A stretch of 64,000 bases of DNA from Arachnopeziza araneosa. Lineage: Eukaryota; Ascomycota; Leotiomycetes; Helotiales; Arachnopezizaceae. Below the pieces are notes generated by a model. The model did no database searches, was not told the DNA's origin, and saw only the letters and a list, made by a program, of their open reading frames with translations. A program made the translations under genes and the position numbers. Below, in pieces: positions 55,823 to 64,000 of the stretch (its first letter is position 1; each line of letters opens with the position of its first letter). Where the stretch lies: positions 1 to 64,000 of the forward strand of contig QYAI01000163.1 in the NCBI GenBank assembly GCA_003988855.1. The letters are read 5' to 3'.

Positions 55823-57383
55823 CTCGACTCGAAGTCGATCCCACCCTGGCGAATAGAAAGATTGCTCCGACGATTATGCTTAAGATTGTCTGGGAACAAA
55901 AGAAGTATCTTGATGGTGGGCGAGGCGAAAATGTATCGTGAAGCGTTGTTGAGCGTTTGGCATGAGACGTCGTTATTGTCGAGAAAAAAAAGAAAATGAA
56001 AGAGAACCAGGTAAATAGTTTAACCTAAGGGGTTAGTGACTAATTAAGTATCGCTTACTTCTGAGGTAGTGATATGTGGCTGGAGAGCAAAAATTCAAGG
56101 CAAATTTACAACGTTTCAAGCGTCTGTTATGTCAGACAGGTAATGTAGCAAACGACTTGGGGCTCGCGTTGATCGGGAAAGTCAAACTCTCATTGGCCGA
56201 GAAGGAGTGCAGCCTAGCACAGCCACCATGCAGTACTTCCACGTCAGTATATATTTACGGCAGATATGACGGAGGTCCAGAGGTAAAGTATTGGTGGAAC
56301 GCTAGCAGGGATTCCGGGAATTCCAACTGTGCAGTACCCTGCCTTGTTGTACTGCTTTACCTCCGTACTCAGCGATATCTGTCGATTGTTAACGTATGAT
56401 CATCACTTTTAAGAATTTTCAACCTTTGGATCAGGCTCTAACTCCAGACCGTGGTTCTTCTCCATCAAAGTCGCTGAATTTTGTGATCCTGGCTGCAGAT
56501 CGCATCGACTGATTCCGCCGAACTCTTCAATCTACTTTGATCACTTGTCAATGTATCCCTGAAGCTGCGACTTTGTCAACAAAAGCAATCGGAGCTGTAT
56601 TGTGAGTTGACACGTGTTTTTCCAAAATCTAGCATGATCAATCAGCGCTTCGTAATGGAAGAAGATCCAAGGGGTAGCGCGAATCAGTAAGAAAGTACGA
56701 GGGGACAAATCGTGGCAGGACCGTCGACCTCGATTGGCCATTGAATCATTTAACCAGACTCCAACACCTCGAACGAGAAGTATTAGGCTAATATTAAAGG
56801 GCAGGGACCTCCTAGTGGTGAAGATAGCTCCGATTATTACCGTATTACATGGCATGGGGCATGGTATCTGCAGTGCGGCGGTAGGGCACTGACCGCAGAA
56901 CAACAAAGAACAACCAACATAGATGCAACCCCCCGAAAAAGTCAGAGATCGAATGCAGGGAAGCGAAAAGGGGTCCATGGGTTGGCTCCCATCTTGATCC
57001 ACTCACCGAAACGGAGATGGTGCATACACTGGACGTGGTAATCGATACAACGTTGTAAAGGGCTGGTTGTAATCCTGGCTATGGCTTTTCGCCTAGCTGG
57101 GATATCGCGGAAACATGCCGGCAGTGACTCGTGCCTGATTCACACTACCACCTCACTTTTCACACGACGAGCAGACAAGAAAATAGATTTTAAATCAATG
57201 CTTTATTGCAACCATTTCCTTTCTATCTATCTAGTCTCAACATTTGTTCGAAGATAAGGGAAACCATTAAGATGGACAAAACCTTATCAAGATCTAGATA
57301 TCTAGTGGCCATTATGTCACTGTTAAGAATCAGTATTATGGTACCGCATCAACACGAATGCTATCAAGGAACACATACTGCAT
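55823..57383. other. Gene-free spacer
   Basis: No supported gene. The 153-codon minus-strand frame 56541-57002 has no motif and an improbable composition. The right end adjoins the secreted-protein stop codon. Confidence 0.5.
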
Positions 57384-57632
57384 TTAAGCGGCGCAGACAC
57401 ACGATTGTGTACATGTAGTTCCTGCTTGGCAGAAGAGAATCGATCCATTGCAACCACAATATATATTCTGGCAATCGTTGGTGTCGCTCAGCCCTGCTTC
57501 ACAAGAAACGTGTGTATTTGAAATGAGAATGTCGGAGCCGTTGATAATGTCAGCAGTCGGTAGCGAAGGTAATGCATAAGTAGTCCACATCAAGGCTGAG
57601 AGGACAGTGCCGACTGCTAGATTGAAACGCAT
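57384..57632 (-). CDS. Small secreted cysteine-rich protein
   Basis: An 82-aa single-exon protein. A signal peptide (MRFNLAVGTVLSALMWTTYA) leads to a mature part of about 60 residues with eight cysteines spaced C-x9-C-x4-C-x-C-x6-C-x5-C-x3-C-x-C, enough for four disulphides, and two NGS-type glycosylation sites. The start ATG has a strong ACAAAATG context. It has no match I recognise among hydrophobins (which have CC pairs), CFEM or knottin-like families. Small secreted Cys-rich proteins of fungi are often effectors, antimicrobial peptides or wall-associated peptides; this one could be any of these. It sits alone in a gene-poor region, as effector genes often do. Confidence 0.72.
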   Translation of the reverse strand: MRFNLAVGTVLSALMWTTYALPSLPTADIINGSDILISNTHVSCEAGLSDTNDCQNIYCGCNGSILFCQAGTTCTQSCVCAA

Positions 57633-60600
57633 TTTGTTGTTGAGAAGGTTGGTTGCAACTGACTAAAAAGTAAAAGGTTACAATTGTACTGAGTATAGCT
57701 GTTCCGGGCTCAAGGGACTTACTTTGCTTTAATCGCAAGTAGTGGTGTATATTGAATATGATGGTGGAAGGCTGTAGAGAGAAGACTTGAGGTCTTCTCG
57801 ATACTTATAGAAAAATGTTCGCTGATTTGTATGTCAAAACTGCGAGATATTTCTGTCTTCTCCTCTTTCCCCTCCTTTCCCAATATCAATACCTGCTCAT
57901 GAATTTTGCTGGTTTGTCTACAACAGGAAACCACCTTCGCTGTTTTCAATATCCGTGGTTCCAAATTGTGGGTCAGCGCGATGCTCTCGTCAGACTCAGG
58001 TTTGGCAGAACCGATCCTTCTCACACAGATTACTAGGTAGCTTATATCATGACAGTCAAAGTTTTCCGTTGTTTTACGGCGCAAGCGGTCTCACCGAGAT
58101 CTTTCTCTCAACATGTCATGGCAGGGCACAACCAGGCAGAAGCTGACTGCGTTATTGTGCGGCATTTCTTCCATTAGCCAAATTATATTGCGTAATAGGA
58201 ACGTCAAAGGGAATCCTCTACTTTTGAAGGCCACCGGTGGAGCATCACCATGAGGATCGTGATGCTACGATGACAAGGAGAAGTTATTGATCTGAGCTTA
58301 TGCCCGAATTTCGGAGAACGTGATACCATCTGGAGGAATGATCGTCGTTGCAATAGTCAAGAACATCGAATCTGGAATGGCAGAACGAGGATGCTGGCTT
58401 CAAACCGGCCATAACGTCAGGTCACAAATTTCTTCCTTTTCTGTCAAACTGTCAAGGTGTTTCCGTCTCATCTTTTACCTTACCACCTCTCCGGAACTCG
58501 TTAAACAACCAGACGGTAAAGCCCTTTTCCTACCCCTTTTTCACTATAGCAAGTAGTCTTAGAACAGTTCTTGCTCGATGGTAAAAGACTATCTACAAAA
58601 ATTCAAACGAGAGCGGTATTCTTACGCTACCCGGTATCAGTATTGAGACTGAGAAGCTTAGGTTACGTAATCCAACCTTTCTTGTATAGAGATCTATTGA
58701 AGTGAGCAATCCAAGATCCATCGTTTTGAAATCCTATATGCTCCGCTTTTGCCTGTCTCGATCGGGTACAATCGATCCAAGGTAAGAAATCCAATTTGCA
58801 TGTGCATGCAGCAGTGACGATTATAGTAACTTTTGCGATAGGCGACCAGTGCCGGTTTTGGGCAGTGCATATGTTGACAACAGTTTTGATGAACTCGGTA
58901 AGGGTTCGGCGTTCCTGAACTTTGAACCACCTACGTAATCATTCACAAACTGCCGGGATCTTACACAGTGATCTTGTTCTGCAGTCATACATGATCCAAC
59001 TCCATACCCATGCAGCGCACAACATTCCTTCCCGCTGTGCCAACCCCACAGCATATTGTGGCGATGATCATTACCAGTAGAGTCTCCACGGGTCTTACAA
59101 CGGCTTTACCGGCATAACCGTGCCGAGGAGAGCAGCAGAGTTGCCTCAATTGATATTTAAGATACGGGGAAAGAGCAGATTTACAAAGCTAATAAAGTAT
59201 GTTTAGCTAATTTAGCACTTGTTAAACTATCTTTAGACAAATTATTGCTTTATAAAACTCTATTTGATCGATTTCAAAACAATTTACTGTAAATGTTATA
59301 ATTGCTAAGGCTGAATAGCTCTGCTGCTGTTAGCAGTTCGTTCAATGAGCTACGTAAAGTCAAGCTACAGCCCTGGTTTCGGTGTCCTGGTCTCCTGTTG
59401 CCTAATGCTAGGAAATTTCCTGCATCTCGGTGTCTGACTCGTCGGGTCGGTCTGTCGTAGATGAGCACCTCCGAATTCCGTGAAGCTTGTAACAAATCGG
59501 GGAATACCCCCCGCATTTTAATCTCGAAAGCACAGGTGAGGCTTACGGGAGAGGCTTTTCTTACCCAATTATATTTAACCGGCATTAATTTTCCTATCCT
59601 TTAGTGTTGCAGATCGCGCTGCGCCGTAATTAATCTATTATCGCTTAGCAGATTAATGGTTACAACATGAGTTGACATAAGGCAGACTTGGCGTTCTGTG
59701 TTTCTTGACCGTCTCTTCCATGGAATCAAGCAACTTCAACTTATGTTGCTCTCTTTGAAATGTGTTTTCGTCAAACTTCTAGATACCACCGTTCTACTAT
59801 CTTTCATCGCCCCCATCGTCCGTATTCTGCACGCTCTTCAAAATGAAGTTTTACTCTTGACATGCGCTCTGACAGTCCTTTTCGATTTCCGGGTCGAGGG
59901 AAACTTCGTCGACGGTATTGATAATATTGTTAGGCAAAATAAGCAACAGATTTGCTCACAATGTTCGCGAAGTAGCTACTATGCGAGCGGCATGTTATCA
60001 AGTCAAATAGCTCCAAGGCGTCTTACAGCCTCTGGGCTTGCACTGCTAATTCTGCTTCTGTTGCTGCTGGCACTGAGCTCTGTCGAAGTAGAGATCGCCA
60101 GGATGATCTGACTATAATTCCTCGTGGCCTAGGGATGAGTTGTAAAGCAGCTGATCATCTTTCTTTCAAATGTCGGGTGATTTTTTTTTTCATGTCAATT
60201 CCGATGACCCCGATTGGCTCGAGATGGAGGGGTCGGTGGGCACGTTAACCCGGGGCCAGCACAGCGTCTAACCCCTTTTTAGTTATTCAGCCCAACAGCT
60301 CCACCGAGCTTACGAGATAGGAAAGAGGACGTTATTCGAAAGGACTTACAAGGCTTTGTTGAACCATGCTTTTTTTCTAATGAATGGAGAGTATCCAGGA
60401 GGTTCCATAACCCGCTCAGTTCCGGTGGTTCGTATTCAGGTCCACTGTTTAAAATTTCCCAGTTTGCATATGCGTATACGTTGCTGAAGTTGGATATGTA
60501 TTTTTCCGCTACGTTTGTATTTATACCCTTTTCGAAATCTTCTTTGTTAGTAATAGTCACGGCTTCTGCCCCTTCATCTCTCATGACTTTTTAGTTAATT

Positions 60601-62474
60601 TAGACATGTTCAAACTTCCTCCTATAATATAAATAGAGCCCCTTTCTTATAAAAGTATCTCTAAGATGTCAGTTTATTGCGAGTTGCTCCGATGTTGCGT
60701 TGACTGCTGCCGATGTCGAACACTCCAAGGTTTTTGACGTTTGGTTTTTGTGCAGTTTGCACATAACATAGAAGTGCGGTGATACGGTTTGTGTTCCCCT
60801 CGAACAGCGTAGTACTCTCGGATAAATTCGCTTTTGTCCAAGGTTTCCAAAAGTCCCTCGTCCAATAAGTAGCACTTTGAGTACGTGAGTACGTGAGGAA
60901 TATCGAGAGGTTGCCGCCAGGCGGAGCCCCTTCTTCCGTTCGTGTGGTGTGACTCTTGCTTTCTCCAGTGTTGTGATAGATCCTAGCGGTCTACCCCACT
61001 ATCGCTACCAAAGTTTGGTGTTGGTCTTCTGGTTGCTCTCTGATAACAACCAGCAGATCTCTTCTGTTTCCACAAAGTTTTCTGGATTTTCTAGTATTCT
61101 CTGTTTTCCTCCTCGATTCGAAGTTGTTCTGTAAATAGAGGTTGCACTCTCATAAGCTGAACAGTAGTTCACAAACTTCTCAGCAGCTTCTCACTGGTGC
61201 TCCTATTTCCGTATGGAGCCTCTACCTCTCCAGAAGAAGTTCGCAAAAATTTCACACAATCCTGTGGGCTGAGCGTGTTTTCAGCGTAATTGTGATGATT
61301 TTGGTATTCAAAGATCAGATTGGTAGTTGAACAGTTCTCTTAGTATTATGATTGATATTAGAGGGAGTTTTATTGTGGATGTTGATGATGGATACTTTCT
61401 CCGAAGTTGGGACACCAGGGCGACTATTAAATATCATTAATATTTTGTGCATTTTCTCAAGAATTTAAGTATGGACATATGCAAGAACTATTGTAAGTGT
61501 TGCTCGCAACTTACAGCAAGTGGAAGGAGTTCATTTCCCTTCTGAAGATATTACTAGGACGTCAAATACCGGAGTCTCACAGAGCAAAGCATTGAGCTCA
61601 TGCGTCATTGGATACAGCATTGTATTATCGGCTATCCAGGTTGACAGGCTGATTCCTCTCAATTGCTATTAATGGCTACCAAAGCGTGTGATCGACATTG
61701 GACACCCCCTTGGACGGTAGTGCGACTGTACGAAAGCAGCGGAGAGGCGGCAAAATCCACAACTCTGGGTCATCAATGGGAAAGCATCTCCTGTTGTCAA
61801 CAATGAAAAGTACCCTTCTAGCCAGAAAAACAGCTATTGAATGGCTAAGCTTGTCTGATACTTTCCAAGACGCGATTATACTCACCAAGTACATGAAAGT
61901 AGGAATCTGGTCACAGAAATGACTAGTGAGAGAGAATTCTTATTTCTTCGGATTTGCCTGGTCGCGAGATCTAATAACTTTTCGAAAGCCTAGCAGAATA
62001 TTGCAGCTTTGATACTGGAGCCGGTTGGGACGGACTTATGTAAGCAAGCTAGATGCTTAAGTTACCCTTCATTGGTAATGAGCTAGTGTGGCTGAAAGAT
62101 GCGGAAGAAAAGGACATCACAATCGTTTGACTTTCGAACCTCATAGTTTTGTGACGAGGCATACGACCTCTCCAAAAGAATCACGAGCTTAACCTGATTC
62201 ATTTTGATTTGGATTGGAGTAAAACTTCGGCGGCGGGGTTATTTCTTGGATGGGGAAGAGGGAAAAGGCGTATACCGTTATAGAGGTGATTAATGGGTGC
62301 CGAATATATGTGATTCCTGATTTGCTTAACTGTGTTGACTTTGAAGAAGAGTTACTGCTAAATTTACTATGAGACGTGTGCTCTCCACCACATGAACCGA
62401 AATCATCAGCGCCCTTGCTGCCCTTCTTTACGATCAGACTCAACCTAGACCCTCGCCTATATATCTCCATTATA
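57633..62474. other. Long gene-poor region (4.8 kb)
   Basis: No complete gene. Two minus-strand pieces look partly coding: 60584 to about 60345 (YISNFSNVYAYANWEI, then ELSGLWNLLDTLHSLEKKHG, ending at a good GTAAGT donor) and about 60895-60675 (LLDEGLLETLDKSEFIREYY, with CANC). They lie in the same direction about 100 bp apart and may be fragments of one dead or unassembled gene. The plus-strand frame 59698-60111 is hydrophobic but has no homology that I recognise. The rest is AT-rich. Confidence 0.4.
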
Positions 62475-63488
62475 TCAATAACCCATCTCTGCTCTTCTGT
62501 GATCCCCGGACATCTCATTAACGTCGGACACGAGGGACTGAACTTTTAGAGCGGGCACAACTGGACTGGGGTTATATGCCGTAGGACCTCCATATTTCGA
62601 CGACATCTCTGAAGCTGGATCATAAGCCACAGATGCATGTTCTTGCGGACGCTTCCTGCTGAGAACCTTCCATAGGACGAAGATGAGGGCAGCAACAACG
62701 ATTGCGCCTCCAACTGCAATACCAGCTATTGCACCCGTACTGAGTTTATTTGAATTTGATGCGCTGTTCGAGGGTGATAGTGATGGTGGTGATGAAGTTG
62801 ATCCTGCATTTGACGACGAGGTCGTCGAAGAAGTAGTTAAAGTGCTTCCTTTCGAAGTAGTTGTCACTGAAGCTGCTGGAGTTGTGGATGAGCCAGAGGC
62901 AATTGTTGCTACCCCAACTTGATCGACCTAGTCGTGTTGGCAATATTTAACAGGAATCTCTAAAACTCACAAGTGTTGCACTTCTTGACGACGGTAAAGC
63001 TAGATTGGCATCCTGGCAGATGCCAGCATAGCCTGTTTCGGGGAGAACACCCACTTGGCCTTTCTCACAACACCAATAACTACCCTGTCCAATAATGTCG
63101 CCATCACCAAATTCGTACATGTTCCAGCTGCTGTTGGCGCAGACAGGGACATTCTGGAGCTGTCCAACACATGGTTCCGCTAAGTCGACTCAGTCTTGAA
63201 CCTTGTTCGAATGGATCACCTACTTGTTGGGCAACAGACGGGTATGAGAATACTTGAGTATCCAATGCAAGTGTTTCCACTCGGGCAGCATTCTTGATTG
63301 ATCTGGCTGGAGATACCAGTGCTGCATTGAACTGGGGCGTCAGAAGGACATGGGACGGCTGCTAGAGACCAGCCGCCAAGGTAAGTGGATCTTCCAGTCA
63401 AGCTCTGCTCTACTTGTCGCGCCAGGTTGTAAGAGCTCGCGTGAGAAACCATCGTGAGAAGAAAGATAATGATATAAGCTTGAGCCAT
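62475..63488 (-). CDS. Secreted-ectodomain, Ser/Thr-rich, single-span surface protein
   Basis: Three exons, 63488-63224, 63179-62971 and 62927-62475, give 308 aa; introns of 44 and 43 nt have GTAGGT and GTGAGT donors and TTAG and CTAG acceptors. A signal peptide (MAQAYIIIFLLTMVSHASS) is followed by a Cys-rich ectodomain with two CC pairs and single cysteines (VQCSTGISSQINQECCPSG, IPVCCPT, later YWCCEKG and AGICQD). A Ser/Thr-rich stalk, one TM helix (GAIAGIAVGGAIVVAALIFVL) and a cytosolic tail of about 65 residues (KVLSRKRPQEH onward) follow. This sensor-like layout is common among fungal surface proteins of unknown role. The repeated ECCPSGxxC/WCCEKG pattern suggests two tandem small disulphide modules. 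The order of parts fits a wall-anchored receptor or adhesion protein. Confidence 0.82.
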
Positions 63489-64000
63489 TTCGAGGTTTAG
63501 ATTCCAGGTAATTTGCAGCGCAGAAATAAATGGGGAGTCCTTTCCAGACCATATAAAGTAATTCCTAGCGTCTGTGTGACGCTTAATTCATATGCGTTCC
63601 GTCGGGGAGCTGAGAAGATATTTTCAGCTTTGTTTTGCCAAGGGCTCGACTTCAGCATTGGGATAAACTAATTGGTGTAGGGTGAGCTACCGGAAAGACC
63701 CATTGAGAGCTTCATATGAAACAATTTTTTGTCGCCAATCGATAGGCTCTGGGAAACGAGGCGAAGCTTAGCCATATCTTAGTATCAGCCAAACCCGAGT
63801 GGCTGCAGGCAAAACGCATCTTCCTTTCTTAAGCGCGTTTTATCCTCCAGTCAACATCCTAGTTGATATCGGCTCTCGTATTCCTGACGCCCCCAGAGAG
63901 AGAGAGTCGCGATGTTAATTCGAGAGCTGGAATTTTTTGATATCTCTCCAGTCTCTTCTTTATCATGAAGGGTGTTGTCGCAATCTCTCGGTGCCTCATA
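63489..64000. other. Upstream region of the last gene, window end
   Basis: Contains the promoter of the surface-protein gene. No other gene recognised. A short GAGAGAGAGAG run lies at about 63896. Confidence 0.45.

Noticed and set aside
59698..60111. 137-codon hydrophobic plus-strand frame
   Set aside because: No start context, family or splice signals; hydrophobic frames are expected by chance in T-rich DNA.

Overview
The window is nuclear DNA of a filamentous ascomycete (Pezizomycotina). The signs are genes split by short introns of about 43-90 nt with GT(A/G)AGT-like donors, CTAAC/CTGAC-like branch points and CAG/TAG acceptors; two HET (heterokaryon incompatibility) proteins; the decayed WD40 half of a NACHT-type NLR; a class III-like chitin synthase; the vacuolar membrane protease PFF1; and the TBP-displacing ATPase MOT1. 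No rRNA, tRNA, CRISPR array, viral gene or bacterial-style operon was recognised. The species cannot be fixed from the sequence alone.

Layout. 0-7 kb is accessory: a HET gene, a broken two-TM gene and a fungal transcription-factor-domain gene with one unresolved splice junction. 7.8-14 kb holds a sterol Delta7-reductase (DHCR7 type, unexpected in an ergosterol-making lineage), a 37-bp minisatellite and PFF1. 14-22 kb has a small ORF, a GC-rich segment with convincing introns but no clear protein, an NLR pseudogene and a four-exon membrane protein. 22.3-33.2 kb is the housekeeping core: MOT1, with two tiny 5' exons and a purine-repeat intron, then a repeat-rich spacer and an Ark1/Prk1-type kinase. 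34-42 kb is degraded: a 2EXR pseudogene, a pogo/Fot1-like transposon relic, an MBL-fold hydrolase and AT-rich, gene-free DNA. 41.9-44.9 kb is the chitin synthase. 46-64 kb is sparse and mostly surface or secreted: two Ser/Thr-rich single-span proteins, a second HET gene, a multi-span membrane protein, a Fringe-like glycosyltransferase with a Cys-rich tail, and an 82-aa secreted Cys-rich protein.

There is no obvious biosynthetic cluster or operon-like unit; genes look independently transcribed. Common themes are nonself recognition or cell death (two HET genes, NLR relic), cell wall and surface (chitin synthase, glycosyltransferase, sensors, secreted peptide) and gene decay by nonsense and frameshift changes, with in-frame TAG/TAA stops that could come from C-to-T changes of CAG/CAA. 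I rebuilt most spliced genes by hand. Exon sums divide by three for the DHCR7, membrane-protein, MOT1, kinase, MBL, chitin synthase, glycosyltransferase and 62.5-kb genes, which supports those models. I found no wholly new system. The items most worth checking are the DHCR7-type reductase, the MOT1 micro-exons, the structured chitin synthase intron and the unidentified spliced transcript near 16.5-17 kb.
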